From NCBI RefSeq assembly GCF_000204015.1, contig NZ_GL883079.1:468283-532282 (forward strand): DNA of 64,000 nucleotides, in the 5' to 3' direction. Position 1 is the stretch's first letter, and each line of letters starts with the position of its first letter. Position numbers and translations under genes: made by a program. The notes beneath the pieces were generated by a model. That model was not told where the DNA came from, did no database searches, and worked only from the letters and a program-made list of their open reading frames with translations. This DNA is from Asticcacaulis biprosthecium C19 (GTDB lineage Bacteria; Pseudomonadota; Alphaproteobacteria; Caulobacterales; Caulobacteraceae). Shown piece after piece: positions 33,141-41,843 of this stretch.

Positions 33141-33922
33141 CCCGCCGGCCCAGTACGCGTTTCGCCGGCGCGCTGCGCCGCCAGAAATTTCAGGATACGT
33201 TTGAAACGCGCCTCGGCCGCGATATGGCTGACTCGCACGCCATCGAAGCCGCCTGTAAAGTGGCGACGGAAAACATAGTATCGCAGGAAGCCTAGAGGAT
33301 ACTCCAGCGGCAACCGGGCCCAGAGTTGCCAGGACGGCTTTTTCAGAACCTTGGCCTGCAGCGTATTGTAGGATTCGAACTTCTGCCGGATATGGTCGAA
33401 CGATCGCGACGAGAAGTGCGTCACAGTGCCGGTCAGTTGGCCAACAGGTTCATCGCGCGTGTCGACGGTATCGTGCACGGGGCTTTCACGAAAGCGCACA
33501 ACCCGGCGATCATAGAGGCGGACATAGTTATGAAAGTCGGCCCACAGCCGCGGCTTGTCGCGACCGGGATAGACATTCATGATGCGGAAACGATAGGCCT
33601 TCAACTTCGGCCCTTCGCGCATCATCGCCTTGATCTCGGAATAAAGTTCTGGCGTCACCACTTCATCGGCATCCAGATTGAGAATCCAGTCGTATGCCGC
33701 GCAGTCCTCACTGTACCGTTTCTGCGGTCCGTACCCAGGCCAGTCATGATGCACCACCCGCGCCCCGAGACCTTCCGCTACGGCAACCGTGTTGTCGGTC
33801 GAACCGCTATCGATGACGACGACCTCATCGACCAGACCGGCAACGGCGCGGATGACATCGCCGATCCGATCACCTTCATTCCTGGCGATTATACAGCAGC
33901 TTAAAGGCGTAGTGGCGGGCAT
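33137..33922 (-). CDS. Family 2 glycosyltransferase, WaaE/LPS-core type
   Basis: About 261 residues, GT-A fold. It opens LSCCIIARNEGDRIGDVIRA, then VDEVVVIDSGSTDNTVAVAE, and the nucleotide-sugar metal motif LNLDADEVV (D-x-D). The C-terminal part FESYNTLQAKVLKKP and LRYYVFRRHFTGGFDGV resembles KdtX/WaaE glucosyltransferases that decorate lipid A-Kdo core heptose. The ATG at 33920-33922 has AAGGG seven bases upstream; a longer start at 33958 would run into the photolyase leader. It is coupled to the acyltransferase gene and divergent from the photolyase gene. Donor sugar is unknown. Confidence 0.85.
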   Translation of the reverse strand: MPATTPLSCCIIARNEGDRIGDVIRAVAGLVDEVVVIDSGSTDNTVAVAEGLGARVVHHDWPGYGPQKRYSEDCAAYDWILNLDADEVVTPELYSEIKAMMREGPKLKAYRFRIMNVYPGRDKPRLWADFHNYVRLYDRRVVRFRESPVHDTVDTRDEPVGQLTGTVTHFSSRSFDHIRQKFESYNTLQAKVLKKPSWQLWARLPLEYPLGFLRYYVFRRHFTGGFDGVRVSHIAAEARFKRILKFLAAQRAGETRTGPAG

Positions 33923-33983
33923 GTCTGCCCTTGTGCCCAAGACCTGTTTGACAGGCAAGTTTTTTCACCAACATTGTCGTGAC

Positions 33984-35390
33984 ATGGCCCTTTCCGAATA
34001 TCCCGTTATCCTCTGGTTTCGCTCTGACCTGCGCCTGCACGACCATTCTGGGGTCGCCGCAGCGCTTGCCACAAAAAGACCGGTTTTGCCGCTCTACATA
34101 TGGGACCAGAGCACCTCTGCCCGGCCGCTGGGCGCCGCGTCACGATGGTGGTTACACCAATCTCTTCATGCTTTGGATGAAGACTTGGCCAGGTTCGGAT
34201 CAAGATTGATTATTGCTCGGGGTCAGTCCCAGCTCGTCCTGGCCGATCTTTGCAAAAAAACATCAGTAAAAACGGTCATTTGTTCTAAAACCCTTGAACC
34301 TGTGACGGAAGAGTTTGATCGTCAGCTTGAGCGCGATCTTGCCGAAATTGGTGTCGCCCTTGAACGCCATCTGACAGGTTTCCTGATCGCGCCGGGCAGT
34401 ATAAAGACCAAGGACGACAAGCCTTATCGCGTCTATACCCCCTTTTTTAAGGCCGCTGAGGCCGCGGGCAGATTGCATGTTGATTCCCCACCCGTCCTAT
34501 CAACCCATGAATGGCCCGTACCGTCATGCTGGCCGCCGACTTTGCCTTTGGAAGACCTGGCACTGACACCGCAAAAAACGTCATCCGGGAAAAACTGGGC
34601 GGAAGGCTTTTCGATCTTCAAACCTGGCGAAGCCGGAGCCCGCGGTGCGTTGCGGCGGTTTCTGGCGAGCGGCCTGGCCGATTACGAAGATGGCCGCGAT
34701 CGACCGGACAAGGATCTGACCTCATATCTGTCGCCGCATCTGCGCTTTGGCGAAATCAGTCCACGCCGGATTTTGACCGAGCTCGATAAGGTCGTTCGGT
34801 CGACGCCACGCCTGGTCGCCCCCGCAGAGAAATTCCGCAAGGAACTGGTTTGGCGCGAGTTCAACTACAACATTCTTGACCTTCAACCCGAGCTTCACAC
34901 GCGCAATTTCCGCGACGATTTTTCGACCTTTCCCTGGCAGAGCAGTGACAAGGATTTCCGCGCCTGGGCCCGCGGCGAAACCGGTTATCCCCTCGTCGAC
35001 GCCGGGATGAAGCAACTTTGGCAGACCGGATTCATGCACAACCGCGTCCGTATGGTCTGCGCCTCCTTCCTGGTGAAACACCTTCTGATCGACTGGCGAC
35101 GCGGCGAACAGTGGTTCTGGGATTGCCTGCTGGACGCGGATCCGGCGAGCAACCCCGGTAACTGGCAATGGGTCGCCGGTTGCGGTGCCGACGCCGCCCC
35201 GTATTTTCGCGTCTTTAATCCGATCACTCAGGCTGACAAGTTCGATCCCGACGATATCTATCGCCGCAAATTTGACAAACCGCGCGGCACGGTTCCATAT
35301 CCCCGACCGATCGTCGACCACGCCTTCGCTCGCGAACGCGCGCTCGATGCCTATCGCAGCCGGGGAGACGGGAATGACGACTCAGATTGA
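33984..35390 (+). CDS. phrB: Deoxyribodipyrimidine photolyase
   Basis: A 468-residue class I CPD photolyase/cryptochrome-family protein that repairs UV dimers with light and FAD. The N-terminal antenna domain starts ILWFRSDLRLHDHSGVAAAL. FAD-binding domain features include LTSYLSPHLRFGEISPR, KELVWREFNYNIL, TGYPLVDAGMKQLWQTGFMHNRVRM and NWQWVAGCGADAAPYFRVFNP. The tryptophans used for FAD photoreduction fall in these blocks. The ATG at 33984 (MALSEYPVIL) is supported by homology position. Its last 17 bases overlap the sulfurtransferase start, so the two genes are coupled. Confidence 0.93.
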   Translation: MALSEYPVILWFRSDLRLHDHSGVAAALATKRPVLPLYIWDQSTSARPLGAASRWWLHQSLHALDEDLARFGSRLIIARGQSQLVLADLCKKTSVKTVICSKTLEPVTEEFDRQLERDLAEIGVALERHLTGFLIAPGSIKTKDDKPYRVYTPFFKAAEAAGRLHVDSPPVLSTHEWPVPSCWPPTLPLEDLALTPQKTSSGKNWAEGFSIFKPGEAGARGALRRFLASGLADYEDGRDRPDKDLTSYLSPHLRFGEISPRRILTELDKVVRSTPRLVAPAEKFRKELVWREFNYNILDLQPELHTRNFRDDFSTFPWQSSDKDFRAWARGETGYPLVDAGMKQLWQTGFMHNRVRMVCASFLVKHLLIDWRRGEQWFWDCLLDADPASNPGNWQWVAGCGADAAPYFRVFNPITQADKFDPDDIYRRKFDKPRGTVPYPRPIVDHAFARERALDAYRSRGDGNDDSD

Positions 35391-36204
35391 TGCTTTCGAA
35401 CTGGACGCGCTAATCGCGGCCGATGCGGTCAAGGTCATCGATGGCAGTTGGGCACTCGACGGCACCGACATGCGTGCGTTGTATGAGCAAGAGCACATTC
35501 CTGGCGCGCAGTTTTTCGACATTGAAGCGATCAGCGACCACACAACCGGCCTTCCCCACATGGCGCCGTCGCCTGAACACTTTGGCGAAGCGGTCGGGCG
35601 AATGGGTGTTTCCGCCGGCGACCATGTCGTGATTTATGACCGGCAGGGACTGTTTTCCGCTGCGCGGGTGTGGTGGACATTCACCGTTATGGGCCACTCC
35701 AAGGTGCAGGTACTGCGCGGCGGCCTGCCCGCATGGAAGGCGGCTGGCTTCGCGCTGGAGGGTAACAAACCTGTGCCGGCGCCGGCGATCTACACACCTC
35801 GTCCGACGGCTGGAAGTATCATTGACCGGAAGGCACTGATGGACACGCCCAACCGATATCTCGTGCTCGACGCCCGTTCGCGTGCCCGTTTCGAAGGTAC
35901 GGCGCCGGAACCACGTGCCGGGCTTCGCTCGGGTCACATACCGGGAAGCCGGAGCCTGCCGTTCGCCGAACTCATTCAGGACGGCGCCCTAAGGCCAGAA
36001 GCAGAGTTGCGAGACATTCTAACGGCCGTTGGCGTCCATGATGGAGCAACGGTTGTTACGTCCTGCGGGTCGGGTGTTACCGCGGCCATTATCAGTATGG
36101 CCTTGGCAGAAACCGGCCATACCTCAGGCCTACTCTATGATGGATCCTGGGCCGAATGGGGGCAGCACTCACTCGACACCCCGGTGGTCACCGGGGCGAG
36201 CTAA
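35374..36204 (+). CDS. sseA: 3-mercaptopyruvate/thiosulfate sulfurtransferase
   Basis: A 276-residue two-rhodanese protein. The inactive N-terminal rhodanese spans about 1-150 (YEQEHIPGAQFFDIEAISD, DHVVIYDRQGLFSAARVWW); the active C-terminal one carries LRSGHIPGSRSLPF and the catalytic Cys in TSCGSGVTAAI. CGSGVT is the mercaptopyruvate-type loop, while thiosulfate sulfurtransferases have CRKGVT-like loops. It moves sulfur from 3-mercaptopyruvate to thiol acceptors or cyanide. The ATG follows GGGGAGA and lies inside the photolyase gene end. No terminator was seen before the oppositely oriented tRNA-Arg. Confidence 0.9.
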   Translation: MTTQIDAFELDALIAADAVKVIDGSWALDGTDMRALYEQEHIPGAQFFDIEAISDHTTGLPHMAPSPEHFGEAVGRMGVSAGDHVVIYDRQGLFSAARVWWTFTVMGHSKVQVLRGGLPAWKAAGFALEGNKPVPAPAIYTPRPTAGSIIDRKALMDTPNRYLVLDARSRARFEGTAPEPRAGLRSGHIPGSRSLPFAELIQDGALRPEAELRDILTAVGVHDGATVVTSCGSGVTAAIISMALAETGHTSGLLYDGSWAEWGQHSLDTPVVTGAS

Positions 36205-36242
36205 GTCAGGATGGCGTGATTGGGTTGAGAGAGTCTTAACGG

Positions 36243-36319
36243 TGGCGACTCCGACAGGGCTCGAACCTGTAACCGTCCGCTTAGAAGGCGGATGCTCTAT
36301 CCAGTTGAGCTACGGAGCC
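36243..36319 (-). tRNA. tRNA-Arg (anticodon UCU)
   Basis: A 77-base cloverleaf on the minus strand: acceptor GGCTCCG with CGGAGTC, anticodon loop CTTCTAA, T loop TTCGAGC, templated CCA. Convergent with sseA. Confidence 0.95.
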
Positions 36320-36335
36320 TCAAAACGTCAAAACG

Positions 36336-36641
36336 TCAGTGCGTCCAGCTTTGGCGGCGCGTATAGGCGAAGTTGTCAGCATAGGCCTTGATGATTTTCG
36401 GCGGCAGCTCGGGTTCGATCAAACGGAACGGAATTCCATGATGTTCGGCATAGGCCATTGCCTGGTCCTTGGTTTCGAACGTCAGTCGAATCTGCGCTTC
36501 CGTGTCCGCCGAAGACGACCAGCCCATCAAGGGATCCGGTGTCCGCGCCGACTTGGGCTCGAACTCCAAAATCCAGTCGTGCGTCTTGGCGCGGCCGGAT
36601 TGCATGGCGGTTTTGGCAGGCTTGAAAATACGCGCGAACAT
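36336..36641 (-). CDS. NADH dehydrogenase accessory subunit, NDUFS4-like
   Basis: A 101-residue protein of the ETC complex I subunit (NDUFS4/18 kDa) family found in alphaproteobacteria and mitochondria. It begins MFARIFKPAKTAMQSGRAKT, continues WILEFEPKSARTPDPLMGWS, the family hallmark with the GW(S/T)SS end, then IRLTFETKDQAMAYAEHHG. It supports assembly of the N-module of complex I, whose 14 core genes lie 18 kb away in this window. The ATG at 36639-36641 has GGAG at good spacing; the TTG 15 bases upstream is rejected. It is near tRNA-Arg but unrelated. Confidence 0.9.
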   Translation of the reverse strand: MFARIFKPAKTAMQSGRAKTHDWILEFEPKSARTPDPLMGWSSSADTEAQIRLTFETKDQAMAYAEHHGIPFRLIEPELPPKIIKAYADNFAYTRRQSWTH

Positions 36642-36894
36642 GAAAGGCTCCGACAAAGAATCCTAAATGTGATTACTACACTATCCGACGCAGTTGCAAT
36701 AAGGGGTGGAGGATAATGGGCGGTGCGAACCTTCTTATCCTCCTCCGCGTTGCCTGCTGGCAAGGCTGGAGACGAAGTGGGAGCCAAGACCTCGAAAGGC
36801 ATCCATAACCGCAAGGTTATGCAAGAATGCGTCCTGTGCACCGCTAGGCGAGAGGATTGGCTCCGCCGGTTTCCTATCCCCTCACCCCGACCAT
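36642..36894. other. Structured intergenic region without a recognisable gene
   Basis: About 250 bases lacking a credible coding frame. It contains a perfect 9-bp inverted repeat GGAGGATAA/TTATCCTCC (36708-36716, 36735-36743) and a perfect hairpin CATAACC-GCAA-GGTTATG (36804-36821) with a stable tetraloop, ending at a bidirectional terminator. It could encode a small RNA on either strand or be an intergenic repeat element; no known RNA family was recognised. Confidence 0.35.
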
Positions 36895-36926
36895 TAAAAA
36901 AGCCACCCCGAAGAGTGGCCTTTTTT
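36895..36926 (-). terminator. Bidirectional terminator beside tRNA-Pro(CGG)
   Basis: Stem GCCAC/GTGGC flanked by A6 on one side and T6 on the other, so it can end transcripts on both strands. On the minus strand it lies three bases after the tRNA-Pro 3' end. Confidence 0.8.
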
Positions 36927-36928
36927 AG

Positions 36929-37005
36929 TGGTCGGGGCGAGAGGATTCGAACCTCCGGCCTTCTGCTCCCGAAGCAGACGCGCTACCAGGCTGCGCTACG
37001 CCCCG
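36929..37005 (-). tRNA. tRNA-Pro (anticodon CGG)
   Basis: A 77-base cloverleaf on the minus strand: acceptor CGGGGCG with CGCCCCG, anticodon loop TTCGGGA, T loop TTCGAAT, templated CCA. Confidence 0.95.
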
Positions 37006-37028
37006 ACACCTTAAATTCAATCTCAGCA

Positions 37029-37106
<78 letters not shown>

Positions 37107-37200
37107 ACGCTCTCAGCCGAGACTTGAGAGGCGCGCTACATGCCATTTTAGATCAGGGTCCGCAAGCCCCTTAAATGACGAAAAAGCGCGAATCGTCAGC

Positions 37201-37728
37201 TTATTGGAAAAACGGGTGGATAACCTGGTCACCGGGCTTAAGCCCCAACTTATCGCTCATTCCACCGCGTACTTCTAGCACGCCACTGGCCATGCCTTGA
37301 GACGGCAGAGGTGTGCGATCCAGCGGGCGGGCATTTTTCTGTATCGAAACGATTCGACCGTCCGGAGCGATATAGATGATATCGAGCGGTATCAGGGTGT
37401 TGTTCATCCAGAACGCACGCTCCGCCACGTCCTGGAATTCAAAGAGCATACCTTCATTGTCCGCCAACTTCGTTCGACACATCATGCCCTGGGCGCGGGT
37501 CTGGAAGTTCGCAGCGATTTCGACCGCGAACAGGCGCTTGCCCTTGGCGGACACGACTTCCAGCCGCTCTGGCGCTGTATAGGGGGAAATGTCCATGGTG
37601 CGGCATTGCGGTGGTGCGGCACCGATGGGTACAGCCGCTGGCGTCGAGGCCTGAACGCCACAGGCGCCCACCGCAACCGCTATCAATCCGAAAAGAACAA
37701 CGAAACGTCCAGACATGGCCAACCCCAT
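37201..37728 (-). CDS. DUF192 lipoprotein/periplasmic protein
   Basis: A 175-residue exported protein. The signal sequence [16 protein letters not shown] has a lipobox-like AVGAC near residue 23. The DUF192 domain fills the rest: [48 protein letters not shown] and the ending [18 protein letters not shown] (key positions only). DUF192 proteins are common periplasmic or secreted small barrels with no proven reaction. In many alphaproteobacteria the gene neighbours a cold-shock protein gene, as it does here (csp lies 104 bases upstream), which supports the assignment. Confidence 0.88.
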   Translation of the reverse strand: MGLAMSGRFVVLFGLIAVAVGACGVQASTPAAVPIGAAPPQCRTMDISPYTAPERLEVVSAKGKRLFAVEIAANFQTRAQGMMCRTKLADNEGMLFEFQDVAERAFWMNNTLIPLDIIYIAPDGRIVSIQKNARPLDRTPLPSQGMASGVLEVRGGMSDKLGLKPGDQVIHPFFQ

Positions 37729-37773
37729 AATATGTCGCGACGAAATTGCCGCCGACGCATGGCCTTTTCAAGG

Positions 37774-37808
37774 CAAAAAGCGCGACAGAAGCCTGCCGCG
37801 CTTTTTTG
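37774..37808 (-). terminator. Intrinsic terminator of the cold-shock gene
   Basis: Stem AAAAGCGCG/CGCGCTTTT around a 12-base loop with an additional T run on the minus strand, 25 bases after the csp stop. Confidence 0.8.
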
Positions 37809-37832
37809 TCGGTAATCGATACGAGTACTGAC

Positions 37833-38396
37833 TTAGACCAGGGCTTTCGGATGAACTTCCGTCACGACCAGACCTTTGGGGCCCTCGCCGAAGCGCACCA
37901 TAATCGTGTCACCCTGTTGTACATCTTCCAGGCCATAACGGCGCAGGGTTTCGATGTGTATGAATATGTCCGTGGGATCATTGCCGCGAACCACAAAGCC
38001 ATAGCCCTTGGTACGGTTGAACCACTTGATGGTCGCCGCTTCGAGGTCGCCGACACGCATGCCTTCCGGCAAGGTGCGGCTGGATCGGGTGTGAGCGACA
38101 TCACTGCGCACATGCGGCTGTTCCGCCGCCTGATCGAGATGGTCGATTTCGATGACCTGCCAGCCCTTGGATCGCTTGGCAATCTTGCAGGTAATCTTTG
38201 CGCCCTCATGTGCACTGTCACGACCCAGGTCGCGCAGGCTGGAGATGTGGAGCAGGACGTCGCGCGTGCTTGTCAGCGTGGCATCCTGTGGAACGATAAA
38301 GCCGTAACCCTTGGCGGCATCAAACCATTTTACATGACCTGAGATCGTTACTAACTCGTCGGCTTCGTTCTTGTTATTATAATCAAACAAACTCAT
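37833..38396 (-). CDS. Double cold-shock-domain protein
   Basis: A 187-residue protein with two cold-shock domains: the first at about 18-88 (HVKWFDAAKGYGFIVP and DVLLHISSL), the second at about 118-185 (TIKWFNRTKGYGFVVR and DIFIHIETL). RNP1-like KGYGF and RNP2-like D(V/I)(L/F)(L/I)HI motifs are intact in both. Tandem CSD proteins of this type in Caulobacter act as RNA chaperones in stationary phase or cold. A leader of about 250 bases upstream without genes may hold long 5' UTR structure, as is common for csp genes. The symbol is not assigned because cspC/cspD naming differs between genera. Confidence 0.9.
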   Translation of the reverse strand: MSLFDYNNKNEADELVTISGHVKWFDAAKGYGFIVPQDATLTSTRDVLLHISSLRDLGRDSAHEGAKITCKIAKRSKGWQVIEIDHLDQAAEQPHVRSDVAHTRSSRTLPEGMRVGDLEAATIKWFNRTKGYGFVVRGNDPTDIFIHIETLRRYGLEDVQQGDTIMVRFGEGPKGLVVTEVHPKALV

Positions 38397-38653
38397 CTAT
38401 CCTCACCATGTCGCATGAAACTCAAGTGACATACGCAACCATAACACGGATATCTCGTTGTGGCATTCAAAAAGAGAGATATTTCGCAGTAATTGCGAAT
38501 TTTAAGCCAAAAACTCACTTATAGCGAGTGGAATCTTATCGTGATCACGAGCTGAGACCGCTACCAGCCCCGGAAAACATGTGGATAACTTTCCCCGAAC
38601 CCATCGGTGGGGAGGATTCAACGTCAAAATGAACGGAGAAAGCTGAGGTCTTG
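38397..38653. other. Leader/promoter region of the cold-shock gene with one DnaA box
   Basis: 257 bases without a gene. Palindromic pieces TCGTGATCACGA (about 38539-38550) and TCCCC/GGGGA around 38592-38612 are seen, plus a perfect DnaA box at 38580-38588. A csp promoter is expected here on the minus strand, but no single hexamer pair stands out. Confidence 0.35.
38580..38588 (-). promoter_or_regulatory. Consensus DnaA box
   Basis: TGTGGATAA on the plus strand is TTATCCACA on the minus strand, the perfect nine-base DnaA box. Confidence 0.45.
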
Positions 38654-38728
38654 TGGCAGTCCCTAGGGGAGTCGAACCCCTCTCTTCAGGTTGAAAACCT
38701 GACGTCCTAACCGATAGACGAAGGGACC
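38654..38728 (-). tRNA. tRNA-Glu (anticodon UUC)
   Basis: A 75-base cloverleaf on the minus strand: acceptor GGTCCCT with AGGGACT, anticodon loop TTTTCAA, T loop TTCGACT, discriminator G and templated CCA. Confidence 0.95.
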
Positions 38729-38788
38729 GCAATCAAGAGGTGCGCTTGTTACCCTTTCACATTTGGCGGTGCAAGCCCTATTTTAAAG

Positions 38789-38797
38789 TTATTCACA
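38789..38797 (+). promoter_or_regulatory. DnaA box (TTATTCACA)
   Basis: TTATTCACA fits TTATNCACA. It lies between recJ and tRNA-Glu, 200 bases from the consensus box at 38580-38588. Confidence 0.35.
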
Positions 38798-38814
38798 GTC
38801 CGTGAGAAAGTTTT

Positions 38815-40671
38815 TCAGACCAACGCAATGTCTTCAATCTCAAGCTGTATTCCGCGTCTCCCCATATAATCATCCGCCTTCAACCGCGCCAGGACATGAA
38901 CCTTGCCCGATGGCCGCAACAGCGCGTCGCCTAAAGCTGTGCCTTCCGCGCGCCAGATAATTGCCTTCACCTTGGCGCCGCTGTCGTCCAGCAACTCGCA
39001 CCGGACATGCCCTCCTTTCATCGCCTGCGCAAAAGCCACACGGACATCGGTAAAGGCGAGGAGCGGCTCCGGATTGCCCTGGCCGAACGGCGCCAGCAGA
39101 TCGAATCGGTCGAATAGATCGCGCGACGCCGCCTTTAGAGACAGGGCTGCGTCGATTTCGACGGTCTCGACCTGATCGGCTTCGGCGACGTGAGTGTGAA
39201 TATAGTCATTGAGAAACCGCCGTAAGTCGGCAATGCGATCACGTTCGACGCTCAACCCGGCGGCCATGGCGTGACCGCCACCCGACAACAGCAGACCTGA
39301 TTCGAATGCCGCCCCCACGGCTTCGCCCAGATTGACTCCGGCCTGGGAGCGACCCGAACCCTTGCCCATGCCGCTGACCGGATCAACGCCTATAATAATG
39401 ACCGGCCGGTGCCAGCGCTCACGCAGGCGCCCGGCAACGATGCCGATGACGCCGGGATGCCAGTCCTGGTGGGCAACGACAATCACAGGATCGTCGCTGG
39501 GCCACAGGCCCTGGTCTTCGGCGACGCGCGCGGCCTGCTCCAGTACCTGGGTTTCGACGTCACGGCGTAGTCGGTTCAGTTCGTCCAGTTCCTGAGCCAG
39601 GCTCGCGGCTTCGACCGGGTCGTCGGTCGACAAAAGACGTACGCCCAGGTCTGACCGCCCTACCCGCCCGCCGGCATTGATGCGGGGACCGATGACGAAA
39701 CCGGAATGGAAGGTGCTCATCAGCTTGCCGGCCTCGCTGGCCGATCCGGCGATATCCATAAGCGCATTGATGCCGGGGTTTTTCCGCTGCGACATGATCT
39801 TCAGGCCCTGGGCGGCCAGAGCGCGATTGAACCCGGTCAGGGCCGTCACGTCGCAGATGGCACCCAAGGCCGACAGATCCAGCCATTGCATCAGGTCGGG
39901 CCGGCCGCGCCCCGCGAACAGTCCGCGTTTTTCGGCTTCTCGGTTCAGCGCTGCCAAGACAACAAACACCACACCGGCCGCGGCCAGATTGCCCTGAGCC
40001 GACGTACAGCCCGGCCGGTTGGGGTTGACGACCGCCAGGGCCCTGGGCGGATCCTCCCGCATCAGGTGGTGGTCGATGACCACGACATCCAGGCCGATCT
40101 CTGCGGCGTGATCCAGAGCACGGTGCGCCATCGCCCCGCAATCAACCGTAATCACCAGGTCGGCGCCTTGTCGCTTCAGAGTGTCGAAGGCGGCGTTGGA
40201 CGGACCATAACCTTCCGTTACCCGGTCGGGCACATAGACGGTCAGATCGTGGCCCATATGCCGAAACCAGCGCACCAGTTGCGCCGCCGAGGTGGCGCCA
40301 TCGACGTCATAGTCGGCAAAGACGCAGATCTTCGCTTTTGCCTGCAAAGCCTCCAGCATGGCTTCAACGGCACGGTCCATATCCATAAAGGAGGACGGAT
40401 CCGGAAACAGAGCCTTCAATGTCGGATGTATAAAGGTGTCGAGCGAATCCGGGGTGATGCCGCGTCCGGCGATAAACCGGGCCAGTGGATCTAGAAAGGC
40501 AGGCTCGGCGACATTCATCAACCCGAGGCGCTGGGTGATCTCGCGCAGAGTTTCAGGTGCGACCTTTTGCGCAGCAAGCCGTTCGCTCCAACCCCGACCG
40601 GTCAGGGAAGCGGTGACGCCGAGATAAGGTTCGGACACTTTGGATGGATCGAGGACGGCGGACAGACTCAT
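38815..40671 (-). CDS. recJ: Single-stranded-DNA-specific exonuclease RecJ
   Basis: A 618-residue 5'-3' exonuclease of the DHH superfamily used in mismatch and recombination repair. Motifs in order: VFADYDVDGATSAAQLVRWF (about 118-137), DLVITVDCGA, VVVIDHHLMREDPP with the DHH triad (about 197), GRINAGGRVG-type PRINAGGRVGRS, then the DHHA1 region VGAAFESGLLLSGGGHAMAAG (key SGGGHAMAAG near 462) and a C-terminal OB fold. All catalytic residues are present. The 31-base gap to glpX upstream suggests co-transcription; the hom gene that often heads this cluster is absent. Confidence 0.95.
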   Translation of the reverse strand: MSLSAVLDPSKVSEPYLGVTASLTGRGWSERLAAQKVAPETLREITQRLGLMNVAEPAFLDPLARFIAGRGITPDSLDTFIHPTLKALFPDPSSFMDMDRAVEAMLEALQAKAKICVFADYDVDGATSAAQLVRWFRHMGHDLTVYVPDRVTEGYGPSNAAFDTLKRQGADLVITVDCGAMAHRALDHAAEIGLDVVVIDHHLMREDPPRALAVVNPNRPGCTSAQGNLAAAGVVFVVLAALNREAEKRGLFAGRGRPDLMQWLDLSALGAICDVTALTGFNRALAAQGLKIMSQRKNPGINALMDIAGSASEAGKLMSTFHSGFVIGPRINAGGRVGRSDLGVRLLSTDDPVEAASLAQELDELNRLRRDVETQVLEQAARVAEDQGLWPSDDPVIVVAHQDWHPGVIGIVAGRLRERWHRPVIIIGVDPVSGMGKGSGRSQAGVNLGEAVGAAFESGLLLSGGGHAMAAGLSVERDRIADLRRFLNDYIHTHVAEADQVETVEIDAALSLKAASRDLFDRFDLLAPFGQGNPEPLLAFTDVRVAFAQAMKGGHVRCELLDDSGAKVKAIIWRAEGTALGDALLRPSGKVHVLARLKADDYMGRRGIQLEIEDIALV

Positions 40672-40702
40672 CGAGGGAATCTGTCACGCCGGCCGAAGGG
40701 TA

Positions 40703-41707
40703 TCAAGCCTTAAGGGGGCGCCGCATCGAAAGCTTGCGCACGGTGCCCGTCTTGGAAATCATCACCAGGCTTTCTGTCGTGACGAAAACCTCACCCTTGG
40801 TGGTCACTTCCTTGCGCACACCGTTCAGTAAGGCCCCCTGTGTCACGCCCGTCGCGATGAAGACGGCATCACTGCTGACCAGATCGTCGAGGTCGTATTT
40901 GCGATCGAAGTCGGTCAAACCCAGGCGTTCGGCGCGGGCGCGTTCGTCAGCATTGCGAAACACCAGTCGACCCTGGAACTGGCCACCGACGCATTTCAGC
41001 GCGGCGCAGGCCAGGACGCCTTCTGGGGCGCCGCCTTGTCCCATATAGATGTCGATGCCGGTTTCCGGCTGAGCCGTATGAATGACGCCGGCGACATCTC
41101 CATCGGTGATCAGGTGAACGCGTGCGCCGGCCTTGCGCAGCGACGTGATAATGCCGTCGTGACGCGGACGATCCAGCACGCAGGCAACAATTTCAGAAAC
41201 ATCGACGCCCTTCGCCTTCGCCAGTGCGCGGACATTCTCCTCCGGCGTCGCGTCCAGGTCGACAATACCCTTGGCGTACCCCGGCCCGATGGCCAGCTTG
41301 TCCATATAGGTGTCGGGCGCATGCAGCATGCCGCCGCGCGGGGCAAAGGCGATGACGGCGAGCGAATTGGCCATGGCCTTGGCGGCCAGGGTCGTGCCTT
41401 CCAAAGGATCCAGCGCGATGTCGATCTGCGGCCCGTTGCCGGTCCCGACCTTCTCACCGATATAGAGCATCGGGGCTTCGTCGCGCTCACCTTCGCCGAT
41501 GACGATCCGGCCATCCATTTCGATGGCGTTGAGCGCGCGACGCATGGCATCGACTGCGGCCTGGTCAGCGGCCTTTTCATCGCCGCCGCCGACACAGGAA
41601 TAGGCAGCGATGGCGGCTTCTTCGGCGACACGAACAATATCAAGACTGAGATCGAATCCGGAAGCTGTGTTTGACATATTTTTCGAAATTTCAAGGGTTT
41701 CTGGCAT
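40703..41707 (-). CDS. glpX: Class II fructose-1,6-bisphosphatase (GlpX type)
   Basis: A 334-residue lithium-sensitive metal-dependent phosphatase producing fructose 6-phosphate in gluconeogenesis. The signature IVIGEGERDEAPML and IALDPLEGTTLAAKAM supply Glu/Asp metal ligands; GGAPEGVLACAALKCVGGQFQG is the substrate loop. Two starts are possible (41707 and the Met 10 residues later); the longer is kept because AGAAGA lies upstream. Followed by recJ. Some GlpX proteins also act on sedoheptulose 1,7-bisphosphate; that cannot be decided here. Confidence 0.93.
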   Translation of the reverse strand: MPETLEISKNMSNTASGFDLSLDIVRVAEEAAIAAYSCVGGGDEKAADQAAVDAMRRALNAIEMDGRIVIGEGERDEAPMLYIGEKVGTGNGPQIDIALDPLEGTTLAAKAMANSLAVIAFAPRGGMLHAPDTYMDKLAIGPGYAKGIVDLDATPEENVRALAKAKGVDVSEIVACVLDRPRHDGIITSLRKAGARVHLITDGDVAGVIHTAQPETGIDIYMGQGGAPEGVLACAALKCVGGQFQGRLVFRNADERARAERLGLTDFDRKYDLDDLVSSDAVFIATGVTQGALLNGVRKEVTTKGEVFVTTESLVMISKTGTVRKLSMRRPLKA

Positions 41708-41843
41708 TTGGCTATCTTCTGGCTTGAAGTTTTACGGCACGACAATTTGATTGTTTTGCATCGCGTCCGGCGCGGGAACTAAAAACGTCACGGCGCAAGC
41801 CGTGTATCAGACTGGCTCCGCCTTGAACAGCCTTGCCGTAAGG

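Noticed and set aside
33789-33983. Extended N-terminus of the photolyase
   Set aside because: The extra 65 residues overlap the divergent glycosyltransferase gene and look random; the family start is at 33984.
38580-38797. Possible replication origin because of DnaA boxes
   Set aside because: Only two boxes, no AT-rich unwinding region and no typical origin genes such as dnaA, hemE or parAB nearby.
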